From Hyphodiscus hymeniophilus (lineage: Eukaryota; Ascomycota; Leotiomycetes; Helotiales; Hyphodiscaceae), in contig VNKQ01000009.1 in NCBI GenBank assembly GCA_016508695.1, positions 186,001 through 250,000 on the forward strand: 64,000 nucleotides of DNA, read 5' to 3'. The notes beneath the pieces are model-generated. The model was given only the letters and a program-made list of their open reading frames with translations. It did not search any database and was not told the DNA's origin. The translations under genes and the position numbers were made by a program. Positions within the stretch are counted from its first letter, which is position 1; the number at the start of each line of letters is the position of its first letter. Positions 33,201 through 45,366 of the stretch are shown piece after piece.

Positions 33201-36148
33201 GCGGCTCTTCAGACTCTCTCTTTCCACTCATCATCCATCTATTTCCATCTCTGGTACGTAATTTGGAGAAGGCACGTTCAGCGAAACGCCGTGTTGTCTC
33301 CACAACGCTGGCGGTTACTTGCAGGCGGCGCTTCCTCAAGAGCCGCTGGTTCTATTTCTATATTTGACCCCGTGGGTTCGCGGGCTTTCAAACACTCAAA
33401 TCTTCATGATCTTATTAATACGCATCCTCTCATCTTATCTATTCATCTAGCGCTCACAAGTTTTATTTGCATATCGCATGGTCGCACAAGATGGGAATAA
33501 TCCATCCCGTTCCTGTGTTGGATTTCCTCCAATCCTTCCATCGCACTCCGATCGATTTGCTCCTGATCACCGACTCCCTGAATCCTATTGCGATTCAATC
33601 ATTGTTCTTAACGTGCATGACGTGTCTTTTCATGCTTGGGAGGACCTCCTAGTAGAGCAGTTGATGGGCGATCGATTGATGCTGTTATTGTACGAACTAT
33701 TATTCATCCTCCTAAATCCTACACGGCCAATTACGATGCCACGGGATCCGAAATATTCTCAAGCCGAATCTCTAATATACCGATGTCCTTTGGGAAGATT
33801 TGTCGTCGTATGCTCAATGTTGGAGCATTGTCATCATGGTGGTCCTCGGGGCAAAGTCAGTGACTCCCATGCTTCATCTATCTGAACGTCCAACAACCCT
33901 GAACTGTTCCTATAATTATATGCAAAGTCAGAGATCGAATTTGTCTCAACTAAGACATACTTGCTTCATCTCCTGCTCTTGTACTCTACCAGTCGCTCCT
34001 CGGAGTTGTACTCAGGAATGCTGTCATGGCCATCAAGCTTTCAGTACCAGATAACCAGACACTATACCATGTTTCTAAGACCGATCTCTACTTTATTTGG
34101 GCCCCCAGGTAACATCACCTTCGTTGTTTATAATCTAATAATCAATAAATCTTCAGATCTCCAGCCTACCACATCCTTCAATGGCATGAGGGGTCTTTTC
34201 CTTCCAACCTCTTCTCAGAGCTATATACGATGCCGTTGGTGATTACAACTCCATTAATAAGCGCTCTACAGTTGTGATCCATCTGATCCAAGATGCATCG
34301 ATGTATTCCAGGTAGCAGCCATTCTTGGCCCCATCTGCAAGGGAGCGACCCTTCCACCTCGCCAATCGACCCCACGATAAACACGGGATGGCTCTGCGCA
34401 AGGGATTCTCCCGTACTTATCGCATACCTGGAAATGATAAACGCGTCTTTGCTCCGAAACTCTATGATGCCACCTTACAATCCTGTACCATTGGATTGCC
34501 GGCCTTGCTTCATGATCTCCTGCATACCTCTCGAGCCGCGGGGCCAAGAATCTAGGACAGAACGATGAGAATCACTCCGCCTGTAGAAAAGATTTCCAAG
34601 CGAAGGAGTGATAGGAGCTGCAAGGCCTTTGCCGAAAACAGTCAATAAAACTTGTTCGAATTTTAGGTTTCCCCCGTGCGCTGAAACAGAAACATGTTTC
34701 TCCTGTCCATATCCATTATCACAGAACGTATGACGGCAGTCTCAGAGCATACCGTAGTACAGCTATGAAGAGCGAGCACATTCTACTTGTCTATTCACAT
34801 TCCACTTGGTATCGAGTTGTGTAGGTCTTGTCGTGGTATCCTCACTTCCAAGCTTCAGCCTCGCGCTCGATTTCTCAGCCTCGGCCCCTGGGTAAGCTTC
34901 CCTTCAGGAAGCTCAAGTCATCGTCCTCTCGACGCTCTTCACAGCGGATATTCGATAGAAGAGAACGATTGGAGCGATGAAGTCACGTCAAAAATGCACA
35001 AATCCTACTTCTCATCGTTACCAAGTGAAAGGCTAGACGTCTTCAGAGAAGGTATTGTTCTTACACCCTCGTTTGCCAAGCTCCTCAGCCTTCGCTGCCC
35101 ACCACCCATTACATATCGGACGCTTCTCAATTTCACATTAACTGGGTGGCAGTTCCCGGGAGTCGCTTTCACCGCTACAACATGGAGGTAGCAGTTCTTC
35201 TTTTGGGAGGGAATGGTGCCTGTCGAGAGTCTCTCCTTTCAGGATAGTAATCCTCAGGTTAAAACCTCACCATCGCCCTCACGGAGCTATCAAAACCGAG
35301 GACGTAACTTACCCCCGTGGAGATTTGATTGCAAGACCACAATCTCACATCTGCGCCGCAGTTCTGCGGGATATGCCTTGCTCTACAAAGGCCATGCCCT
35401 CTTCTCATTTGCTCACTGCACCCACATAGTCCTAGTTTGGAAGTGGGCTCGCTGGGTTGCGAGGACGGAAACTTCATGGTGTATCCTGGCTTGGGATGGT
35501 AGTTTGGACATGCTGTTTATCTGAGTTGGATCCAAAAGCATCTACTGCCCGCGGAAGGTGTAAGAGCCAAGATAGCAATAGTCTGCAAGGATTCATGTCA
35601 ACTTGTAAGTTGGTTTCCCATTCTTGCTTGCACCGCTAGAAGGCCGGCGTTCTCTTGAGTCTTCTCTCCTCCAAGTCCGGCTTATTCCTCTCCGCTAAGT
35701 GACGGTAAATCCTCCTTGCCCTGTTTGCTTTTTCCATGACAGAATTGGAGCCGCTTCGCTTCCATGCTTCACATCATCCCCGCAAAACTTTGCAGTTCAC
35801 AAGGGAAATTATCTTCCATGGCCGTGGCTTGAAATAGAGCCTCATTTTGAAAGAGCCATCCTAGACGAAATCAGACCAACGATGAGGGGTTGTAATGATG
35901 TGGTACTCTCGTTGAGCAAGAGCTTGACTCCCAATTCGTCCAAGCACAGATCAGTCGACGCCATGTTCGTCTATCGTCGCCGGTTGCGATTCTGGCACTC
36001 GTTTCTTCATGGAGGTCGATGGGGAAGTAATGATATTGTTTCATTCTCAAACTCAAGGGGGTATTCACGTTCCGCCGCATCCCACAGTCCAGTGTCTCTA
36101 GACCAGTCGAGAGAATTGTCGACTCCCGATCCCAACATATGTACAGAA
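30208..36148. other. 5.9-kb stretch with no convincing gene
   Basis: The first kilobase should hold the cyclin promoter and leader. A 13-G homopolymer lies at 31433-31445 and a GTACTCGAGTAC palindrome at 31639-31650. Several ORFs of 90-135 codons (33478-33885, 34787-35191) and one longer frame running into the next gene's 3' end (35699-36319, no ATG at its start) have no recognisable motif; 33478 does start with ATG and I cannot exclude a lineage-specific gene. No tRNA or repeat family was recognised. Confidence 0.45.
31433..31445. repeat. Poly-G run of 13
   Basis: Thirteen consecutive G residues on the plus strand; could form a G-rich structure, and is a likely site of length error. Confidence 0.9.
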
Positions 36149-39100
36149 CTATTCATCATCGATCCAGCCCCCTGTCTCTTCCAAGAATCCTATGATCCTC
36201 TCCTTAACCCCCTTCAACTCATTCCCCAGCGCACTACCCCACAGCTCCTCCACGCATCTAACCTTCTCCTTCAGATCATCCGTCAACCTCTCTTCCTCAT
36301 CCTTCTCTATACATCCTAATTCCCTATCAACCTCTTCCTCGCCCTCCCCTTGCAAGACCCTCTGCGTCCTCATCAGCTTACAGTTCGCAGCCGTGACGCC
36401 AGATTTGACCTCGTGCAACAAGCACAGCAGGTTGGTCTGGCTCTCGATGAACTGGTATGTCGACTTCTCGCAATGTGCCAGCAGGGAATATAGGTACTGC
36501 ATCGGATGTTCGTAGTATGCGGGATTCTCGTCGTATTCGGACCCGGGGATCTGGATCTGGAAGCCTCGGAGAGACGACGGGATTTTGTCCGTGATGCGCG
36601 AGAGTGACGGGGCGATATCCCAGAAAGCGGAGAGTTGCACTTCGACTCCGCGTACAACGTTCTCTTCGATAATGTCCATGAACTCTTCGGTGCGTTTCAG
36701 GATGTCTTGCTCGTTCTGCAACTTCCGCTTACTGGCGTCCTCGGCAAAGAACTTCTCTGCTCCCTTCACTTTGTCGGCATTCCCAGCTAATTGGTATGGC
36801 AGGATGACTTTGTTTTTATAGCGATCATTGCGGTCTGTGAGCAGGTCGTAGAGTTCTTTCTCAAGCTGTTCCCGAGCCTCAAATATCCATTTTAGAAGTG
36901 TGAGCTTTTCGAGAAGCTCGGGTTGTTCGTCACCTTCTTCTTGAGTGGAATTCGGGTCCTGCTGTTGGGCGTCGACGAAGAGTTTCGAGCGTAATTGCGC
37001 AAAGAGTTCTTTGCAGCGGTGCACACGATTCATCAACAGGTCGTTCAAAGGAATCATGACTTGATTTTGAAAGAGCTCGAAGTCCACCTCAACTGCTTCT
37101 TTAGATTTCTCTTGCTCGGAGACTCTGGCGGTCTCTTCGACCAATGCAGCATCAGAGTACGTCATGTTTCCCTCCGATATTTCACGTTGAATATTGGTGC
37201 GCATGGAATGCCGTCGTTTTGAGGCAGCGGTTTGAAGCTCGTCTTTCATTTGCGTGCTGTTCTTGAGGAAGCGGGCCTTTGTTGCCTCTACTTCAGTAAA
37301 ATCGCTCAACGTGCGGACAACGGTGCGGATAGAGGTTAGATCGGGATGGTTGTTATTTACCGCTGGATGATGGCGTGGATAAGGTGGTGGTAAAGTCACC
37401 AGCCTTGATACGTCGAGATGTTTAGGGTTTGGAGTGAAGGGTGCTGGTGAAAATGCAGCCGGGGATTTTGAGGAATATTGGATGGCTGGCGGTGACGAAG
37501 GGTCTTCGAAGCCTACTTTCTCGGGCGGATACTCATTTGGACCATAAATCTTTTCGTTGCTGGGACCAGCTGGTGAACGTTGAGGCCCATTGTCTACAGC
37601 GGGGGGGTCTGCATCAGAATATTGCAAGGCTTCGCGTAGTTCCCGTGGCATGCCCATGTACTTGGATTCACGTTTTGATCGCTCAAGTCGTGTCGAAGTG
37701 GCGCCAGTTGATCCTTCCTGGCTCACTTCCCACCAACGGCTGGATGGTCTTCCTCTTGAATCTGAACCATCCGGAGCTTCGCTCACACTCATACTGGGTA
37801 TTGGGGAGAGGGAAGGCATGTATGCGTTGAACCATGTCTGGTCAGCCCTTGCAATTGCTGGAGACGTAGAGCCAGAGCCGGAAGTAGGTTCAGAATGAAT
37901 TTGAGGTCTGTCATGCAAAGCAGCTGTAATAGACCCTCGGTGAGACTGTTGACCGGTAGACGATTCCGGAGTCCACGCACTTGATCGAGAAACCGTTGAT
38001 TCTCTCCGAGCATTATTGTAGGGCCGGAAAAGATCCCGAGTCAGCTCTAAAATTTCGGATCCCATGGCATCAACCGCAGTTGCATATCGTTCTCGCCGTA
38101 GTCGTGATTCAGTGACGATGAATTCGGCGAATATCCGTACACGCTCAGTGTCATTGCTGGCTGCGGCTTCTTTCGCAGCAAAAGCCTTATGACGTTCATT
38201 CGCCTGCCGTGAGAACTGTTCCGAGAGCGAAACAACAGATAGCTGGCTTATATCTGACTGGCGAGATCCAGGTCTAGACGACATTAGTAGAGTCTCTCTA
38301 ATCATCTCATCATTTGTAATGACACAGATTTCAGTCTAGGACAGCTGAGTGCTAACCTTGATTGTGGACGGGAAACCGTAGCAGTCTCGTTATTTGTAAG
38401 GATATTGGAGATGTGACGTCCAGGAGAGCTCAGTGCTGACCTTGATTGTGGTGGGGGAGTTGGCAATGCTTTTGGCGGGAGGGATGGAGAGTTTTGCTTG
38501 AACGCTGCTTTGATCTGGTTAGGAGAGAACGGAGGAGTGGGCGCCTCTGGCCGAGACGCTGAGCCCAGTGGTCGAGGGGTTGATCCTCTCGAGCTAGTCC
38601 CTGGTGCCAATTGCACTGGAGTGTTGTGAGACGACATGTCAGCAGTCCTGGGAGTCTCTGTATGATTGGACCTAGCACTTCTTGGAGTTGACTTGGTTAT
38701 TGTCGGACGTCGGGTGAGACCAGTGTTGACCATGATGTCTGAAGGCGTGATAGATTCAGCCCAAGGATTGTTTGATAGTTCTTCGGCCGCAATACTTCTC
38801 CTCGCCTTACTTTCACTTCGCCTCTCCTTGAGGCTTTTTGGTTCGCCCCTTATCGCACTTTGCCTTGCAAGACCCGAGGAACTCGAACCAGAATTTGAAT
38901 CTCCACCAGCCGCAGTACTCGAGCCGATACTTGACGTATCGATGGTAAGTCCTCGATTTGGCGATTTTCCTCTTCCTACAATATCTTCATCCACCCACCC
39001 AGCAGGAGTTGGTGGTACTGGTCCTAGCGATGACAATGGTTGTGGCCTCCTAGTGGGCGGAGATGTAAGTCGATCTGTCGAGCGAGTCATGCTCTGTGAT

Positions 39101-39992
39101 CTTGCTTGTGGTGGAGGACCTGGCGGAGGTGGAGGTAACGGCATTCCCGGTTCCCATCTCGAAGTCGACGAGTTCCTCGACCGCGAGGACGAGGGAGTGC
39201 TTATGGCTCCAGCAGACGCTGCTCTTCGGGATGCAGGAGGTCTCCACTCAACTTGTAATGCTTCCTCCTCATTTTGCTGAGGTTCGATTGAGATGGGGTG
39301 GGGTCTCCTTGGCGGCGTTTCCCTATTGATTTCCGGAGAGTGTCGAGGTGGGTCTGGGGCAGGTCTTCTTGCAAAGGCTGAAAGGTTGAACACATGTGGC
39401 CGATCACTTGAGCCTGCCCTTATGCGGGTTGATGGAGGAGGAGCAAAGACTGGATTCGAGGCGGGCTCGGGAGAAGACCTATACATGTGCGCAGGTGAGA
39501 CTCGGGAGGCGGGTGAGATACCGGAGGCAGGTTCCTCTGCAAGTATTGTAGATGTACGCTGACTTCGCGGAGGGGAGTATGGAGGTGGGGCAGGTATCAC
39601 AACTAATGTTTCTGTCAGCTCTCGATAATTTTTGGAGTGTCCCAGTTGCTAATGATGGCGACTCGGTTGCTCAACAGCTGCGAGAGATCCGGGCTAGAAA
39701 TGTGGAATCAAGTACCTTCCAGGTCTTGTGGTCTGGTAGCCGCATACTGCGTGCCCGTATCCGAAGCAACACTGGGAGAGTTCACCCATTGTTGTGGATT
39801 GTATCGACTTGCAGGAGTGACTGGGGTGTATGCCGCGGGATGATAGCCAAACGGCGCACTCAGGGAATTGGCAGAGATGGCCGAGAGAGGGGTTTGATGA
39901 GGCAGAGGTTGCTGGGAGACATTGAGAGAGGTTGTCGTGAGGGGGTCTAATGCTAATCGGCGGCGAGCTGCCTGGTCCCTCAGATCGCTCAT
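36149..39992 (-). CDS. Ser/Pro-rich protein with C-terminal coiled-coil domain
   Basis: Three exons give 1215 aa: 39992-39716 (MSDLRDQAARRRLALDPLTT), 39602-38357 and 38273-36149; introns are 113 and 83 nt and phases match. Residues 1 to about 820 are disordered: Pro-rich (PPPPPPGPPPQ near residue 250), Arg-Ser dipeptides and TPR/SPxR sites, interrupted by a short helical patch (SEQFSRQANERHKAFAAKEAAASNDTERVR) just after the last intron. Residues about 825-1215 are helical and conserved-looking (ATKARFLKNSTQMKDEL; WIFEAREQLEKELYDLL; ADKVKGAEKFFAEDA; HPMQYLYSLLAHCEKSTYQF). I do not know the family name. The domain plan suggests a cortical, cytoskeletal or polarity scaffold, by inference. The second intron's donor is duplicated 84 nt upstream. 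Confidence 0.85.
38336..38451 (-). repeat. Duplicated splice-donor segment, 84 nt apart
   Basis: 38336-38367 and 38420-38451 are direct repeats, 28 of 32 bases identical. Each carries CAATCAAG|GT(T/C)AGC on the minus strand, so donors lie after 38357 and after 38441. Both leave phase 2 and join the same acceptor at 38274 in frame. Confidence 0.85.
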
Positions 39993-41408
39993 TGTCGCAG
40001 GTCCCTCGAATCCCTCGAATGTGGGGACCTACACTCCTGAGAGCGGAGACCTCTCCAGGGGCCTCGTCTTGCAACGACGACTGCGTCCAAAACTCATCTG
40101 GAGGCCGAGAATTGCAAAGACGTTGAGGCTCTCGCGGAATGATAATAGAATGGAGGGAGGCCTTCTTTAAGGCCCTCCGCAAGTCACCCCATATCCATCC
40201 CAGCACTGGCAGAAAGAGTGCTCTCACCTGCAGGCGTGCATAGCGGTATCTGCCTTTTGAGTCTTGACGCACGGGCGACAGGGCCTAAATTTGGCATTCA
40301 CCATCATTCGTCGTTGTTGGTGTGACATGCGGGCTAGGGATGCACCCAACCCCCAGTCTTATGGTGTCGTGGCCAATCGAACGGCTTCGTTCGCGGTAAA
40401 GTTGGCCCAGGGTATGGAGGGTTTCGAGACTCGGGCGCTTAAAGATATTCATGCAACTCAATATGAGAGGTGGGCACAGGAGGGGTAATATGCAGTTACC
40501 ACCAACAGCAATTAAGCTTTACCAGCACTGTGATCACGGTATGGTGGGCTTGGTGAAAAGCTCTGTGACACTCTGTCCGGCACAATTCCGAATCTAATTG
40601 TAGGATTTGGCGGTGGTGGATGGCGTTATGCATGCATGTCAGGGTCTCGCCTCGAGGCCGAAGACAATGAAATTGATGGAAAGATGGGTAGAATTGCGAG
40701 CTGGTCTGGATTACCAAGCTATCGGCCATTTTTTATTGTTTTGTATGATGGCGGAAGCTATTGGATATTAATGCTTTGGGTAGCTGTTTTGCTGACGGGA
40801 GGCGGCTTTGGAATCAACGCAGTGAGTCCTCTCCAGCTCAGTTTCAAAACTCTTAAGCTGTAAATCGGCCAGAAGGACGAATTGTATGAGGATACATAGA
40901 ACAACGTCTCAATGCCAGACTTCCGATCCCAGCATATTCATTCACGCGAAGAGTTTCCCTAGCTTGCGGAAGAAACGGTACTGTTTCTGTGGCGTGGAAT
41001 TCTCGCGGTGAAAGCTTCCAGGGTCAAGAGCTATCTCGATGCAGACGCTGGAACTTTAATTTTGGTGATGTCGAAAATCTCCGCATGCAAGCCAAAGCAC
41101 AACCAAAATTCCAAATATAGCTTTCGTGGACGCAGTCGATTGCCGCAACAGTCCCGCTATGATACATTTCTTTATTCTCTTGCTATCCGCCATAGACGCG
41201 TGTGATGCAGACTTCACGCTTGTCTGATCTGACATGTTCTATCGAGCAATTGAAGCCACATTCTCTCAAGTAGATGGGTTTCGTGTCCAGAAATAAGTCG
41301 CCTTCGAGGTTCGACTAACCACAATTTCTGATACTTTGCGTCGAATCTCTGAACCGACATGACCACGACCTCCCTTTAGCATCAAGCTCTCGATATTTCC
41401 ATCTCATC
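39993..41408. other. Spacer: promoter of the coiled-coil gene, FMC1 3' end
   Basis: No supported gene; short ORFs only. Confidence 0.45.
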
Positions 41409-41726
41409 TCATTTGCTTTCCCCATCATCCTTTCCAGTCTCGTACTCGACCGGTAAATCCATTCCGACCCTCCTTGCTGTCAGCTTGACTCTCTCCTCCT
41501 CATCCATATTCATCCCAGGGTTGTATCTTTCCAGCAAGGTTGCATACATCCTTTGCGCCTTGACGTATTGTAAGAACTGCTCTGCTTGATCGATCGTTGT
41601 AGCAGAGTCCGAGGCGATGGTCTCTCGAATTCGAGTCTGTAAAGGGGAACGATTGGCGCGGGGCCGTATTGGAAGTTCTCGTAGGAAGGAGCGGTAGAGG
41701 GATCGAAGTTTAGTTGGAGTAGCCAT
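41409..41726 (-). CDS. FMC1: ATP synthase assembly factor FMC1 (LYR family)
   Basis: Single exon, 105 aa. It begins MATPTKLRSLYRSFLRELP, the LYR motif with the downstream basic/Phe pattern of complex1_LYR proteins, then DQAEQFLQYVKAQRMYATLLERYNPGMNMDEEERVKLTARRVGMDLP, which is the signature of Fmc1 (formation of mitochondrial complex V). It works in the matrix to keep Atp12 active so that the F1 alpha subunit assembles into F1-ATPase, especially at high temperature. LYR proteins usually bind the acyl carrier protein. Length is right and the ATG has no in-frame competitor just upstream. Confidence 0.93.
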   Translation of the reverse strand: MATPTKLRSLYRSFLRELPIRPRANRSPLQTRIRETIASDSATTIDQAEQFLQYVKAQRMYATLLERYNPGMNMDEEERVKLTARRVGMDLPVEYETGKDDGESK

Positions 41727-42995
41727 GGTGAATGGTTGTAGGTGATGGAAGATGATGATCGGAGCTCTGGAATCTGGACTCGAAGAAATTCGGGTTGCTC
41801 CAATTTGTCGGAGTTTCTGGCGTCAAGCTCCGATCTCAGCCTTGTTACCCTTTCGTATGTTTCAGGGCTACTTCTTTATTCAACTCAAACCTCTTCATTG
41901 GCAAGTCATCCTTATCAAACCCAATTCAAGTATCCAGTGACAGCAACTATGATACTCCAGTCAAGTTTTCGCAGCCACAGGTAGATTTGGCTATTCCACA
42001 GTGGATTGTGTCATACGAAGATACAACAATGCACGTATGGAAAGCATTCTCATAACAGCTTTACTGAGCAACATTTGCGGATGTGCACGAAGCAAAGACA
42101 ACGCCCTAGGACCTTACTATATGGGGTGAAATCTAGGTACCTCAAAACGGATTGGATACCCAATCTTGTCTATTAACAGTCCTGAGTGGGGATAGGGAAG
42201 CAGTTGCCGCAGTCGCAACAATCTCCCGGATAAGACCACAATAATCGTTCAGAATTATATTGGCTCTCTCTTTTGCCGACTTTTAATACGCCAAAAACTA
42301 CAGTTAAAGGATTTGTCCTCTCGATTTGGGAAAAAGGGTCCGACTCTGCCGTCTCTGAGTGATTAAAACTCAGTGTTTGGAGGAAAGGGTAGTGTACGCA
42401 GGATATGAGAGTCTTAGGATAAATTTACAATTGGAGAATTCCTGCCGCCATGCCTTGCTGGGAGTGGCAATATCTCACTCAACACTGTCGAGCCAGTACA
42501 GTAAGAATAGTGCACCCTGTTCACGAAGTCAATTGATTACATGAGTGCGTTTTGGAAATTTAGTGCCTGTCCACGATTCACGTGACGCTTGTTGCTTGGC
42601 TTGGCGAGGGTCGTCATCTTGCCTCTTGCTCGGAGTAGAACATCTTCCATGATCTGAGCCACAGACCTTTCATAATCAATATTGACGAGGAGGTGCTATG
42701 ATTTTTATAATCGAAATTCAAACACTCTTTTAAATCTTCGATCAGCGTTCCAATATTCATCCATCGACGGAAGACGTTGCGAGAGGAAAGCTCTAGTCGC
42801 AATCAACCTACAGTACGAAGCGGCGACGTTTACCTGCCACCATAATTATATCAACGACCCCACTTGCATTATCCGCTTTCACAATAAGCTTGGTCCGGAA
42901 GTGAGAGAAGATACAGCTTGCTCCCGAACAATCCGGTCCTCCTTCCATCGCAATACTGCGTCTATCATACGGTATATCTGCAGCGTGTCGCAACC
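41727..42995. other. Shared promoter region of FMC1 and epsin
   Basis: The flanking genes diverge from this 1.3-kb stretch. Only short ORFs without motifs; a fraction will be 5' leaders. Confidence 0.45.
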
Positions 42996-44888
42996 ATGTC
43001 GAAGGTCATAAGAAGCGTCAAGAATGTCACAAAGGGATATTCGACGGTTCAGGTCAAGGTCCGCAATGGTATGATTCTTGCGCATATATCGCGAGAGAAT
43101 TACTGACCCTGATTAGCGACGAGCAATGATCCATGGGGGCCCACAGGCACAGAAATGAGTGAAATCGCTCAGATGACCTTTAACTCGTACTTAACCCCAG
43201 TTCATATGTCTATTATAGGGTCTGATATCTTGCAAATAGATCGAATGAATTCTACGAGATTATGGATATGTTGGACAAACGACTCAACGACAAAGGAAAG
43301 AATTGGCGACACGTTTTGAAGGCGCTCAAGGTCTTGGATTACTGTCTTCACGAGGGTTCCGAGCTGGTCGTTACCTGGGCACACAAGAACATCTACATTA
43401 TCAAGACATTGAGGGAATTCCAATATATTGACGATGATGGCAGGGATGTTGGGCAAAACGGTGAGCAGGTCAACATGGCTAAAAAGAATCCGGCTAATTG
43501 GCTTTTCAGTTCGGGTTTCTGCAAAGGAGCTCACGTCTTTGATTTTGGATGAGGAGAGGTTACGGGCTGAGCGCAGCGATCGGAAGACCTGGAAGTCAAG
43601 GGTTACAGGAATTGAAGAGTTCCAGCAGCCCCAGGATGCCCCTCCACGACAGCGTCGTCCACAAGGTGCTCAGCGTGCTCAGCGTGCAGATGAGGAGGAT
43701 GCCGAGTACAAGTTGGCTATTGAGGCGAGCAAATACCAGGAAGAGGAAGATCGAAAGAAGCGACAAAGTCGAGGTGGGGAACCCGACGACGAAGATCTTG
43801 CGAAAGCCCTGAAGCTTAGCAGAGAGGAAGAAGAGCTGCGGAGACGGGAATTGGAAGACCAGAATGCTTCATCTCTGTTCGACGATGATCCAATCCAGGT
43901 AGCGCAACCTACCGGATACAATGGTGGGTATCAGCAACAACCTGCAGTTGACTGGTCCGGCAATCCTGTTGGTCAAGTTCAGCAGCAACCTACAGGCTAC
44001 ATTGACAATAACATTTACTCTCAACCTACCGGATTTCAAACCCAACAGACTGGTTATAATAACGGATATCAGAATGGCTTTGGTGCACAGCCTACTGGTT
44101 TCGATCCTTATGGATCCTCTCAGCAACAGCCGCAGCCTCAGCAACAACTGCAGCAACAGCCGCAGCAATTCCAGCCTCAGCAGACTGGATACAATCCATA
44201 TGGTGGCCAACAAGTCTCAAGTCCATTCCAACAGCAACCTCCCGAGCCTCTCATCCCTGCTAGTACGAACAACCCGTGGGCTACCAGCAACCAGACAGCA
44301 GTCCAGGCACTGAACCCCACACCAACTGGTTCCAACAATCCTTTTGCATCTTCTTTCAGTCGTCCTTCTTCGACTACAGCTAGGCCGACCTTGTCTTCTC
44401 TTCAGGAGCAGAAAACGATAACCAACTTCAACAATACCCCTTCTTATACCCAACAGCCATTTACACCACCACCAAAAGAACAGGACCCACACACTGCCAA
44501 ACTCAACGCTCTGCTTGCCAGTGGAGAAGGAACGGACACTTTCGGCAATACCGGTAACCTTCGTATCCCGTCTCACCACACTGCACCTGGGACGTTCGTC
44601 AATAGTTCGGGACAGAATCTCGGAAGACTTCATGACCAGCAGACTGGCAGCAACCCATTCGTGCAAAGCCAATTCACAGGTGTGCCGCCAACCACATATG
44701 GTGGAAACTCTTCCAGTCCTTTCGGCGGTGTAAGCCATCAAATTCCAGCCGCCACAGGTCCAGCTGGTCCGACCAACGGTTTTGGCGCTGGGTATGGTTC
44801 TCAGCAACAACAGTCCAACAACCCATTTGGACAGAGACCACAACAAGGCCAGCATCAAGGTGGTGGGGGAGACTTGATACAATTTTAA
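42996..44888 (+). CDS. Epsin, ENTH-domain endocytic adaptor (Ent1/2-like)
   Basis: Four exons give 580 aa: 42996-43068, 43117-43186, 43240-43460 and 43510-44888; introns are 48, 53 and 49 nt. The ENTH domain covers about residues 1-150: VIRSVKNVTKGYSTVQVKVRNATSNDPWGPTG across the first junction, then NEFYEIMDMLDKRLNDKGKNWRHVLKALKVLDYCL and VRVSAKEL. Two ubiquitin-interacting motifs follow (about 182-198, EYKLAIEASK; about 215-230, DLAKALKLSREEE). The long Q/P/G-rich tail carries NPF motifs near residues 398, 500 and 558 for EH-domain partners such as Pan1/Ede1, and ends with DLIQF, a clathrin box. It bends PI(4,5)P2 membranes and links ubiquitinated cargo to clathrin at endocytic sites. All functional modules are present. 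Confidence 0.96.
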
Positions 44889-45366
44889 AACGGACCGTCG
44901 GTTGTCAGTGGTACAGTTCTTTTCTGCGCAAAGTCCGCTTGCAGGGGAAATGCTGCTGCAGATGAGGTTTTTTTTGTTGAGCAGGCATGCGGATCATATA
45001 CTTCTTCGATAAAGGTTTGCTGTTCAGCGCTGGTTGGGGCTGAAAATTGGGGATGTTATTCAGCATCGTTCTCCGAGTGAGTGGATAGTATTGGAGCACG
45101 CACCTTTATAGCACTGTCGTTGTCTATTTTAGAGGTGAATCAATTCACGAGCATGGAATACCGAATTGCAGCTTTTACCCAGTAGAATTGTGCGTGATCT
45201 CATTATAAACATAAACTTGAATACATGCCTATCCCTATTCTTGCCCGGATCCGCCAGACTCCTCGCTGTGCCAAATGACCAAGTCAAGCCCAAAGCCATC
45301 CAGTATCTGTTCCATCCCATGGTCAAAAGCATGTGCTTCCTCAAAGACACCCAAACCTGACCTCAG
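44889..45366. other. Short convergent spacer, epsin and centrin 3' ends
   Basis: Should contain both 3' UTRs; no gene visible. Confidence 0.45.

Noticed and set aside
35699..36319. Plus-strand frame of 206 codons
   Set aside because: Does not start with ATG, has no motif, and its end is antisense to the C-terminus of the coiled-coil gene.
38666..39280. Plus-strand frame of 204 codons
   Set aside because: Antisense to the Ser/Pro-rich exon of the coiled-coil gene, whose frame is supported by splicing on both sides.
44217..44882. Minus-strand open frame of 221 codons over epsin
   Set aside because: Antisense to the Gln-rich epsin tail; composition is the mirror of CAG/CAA-rich codons and no motif is present.
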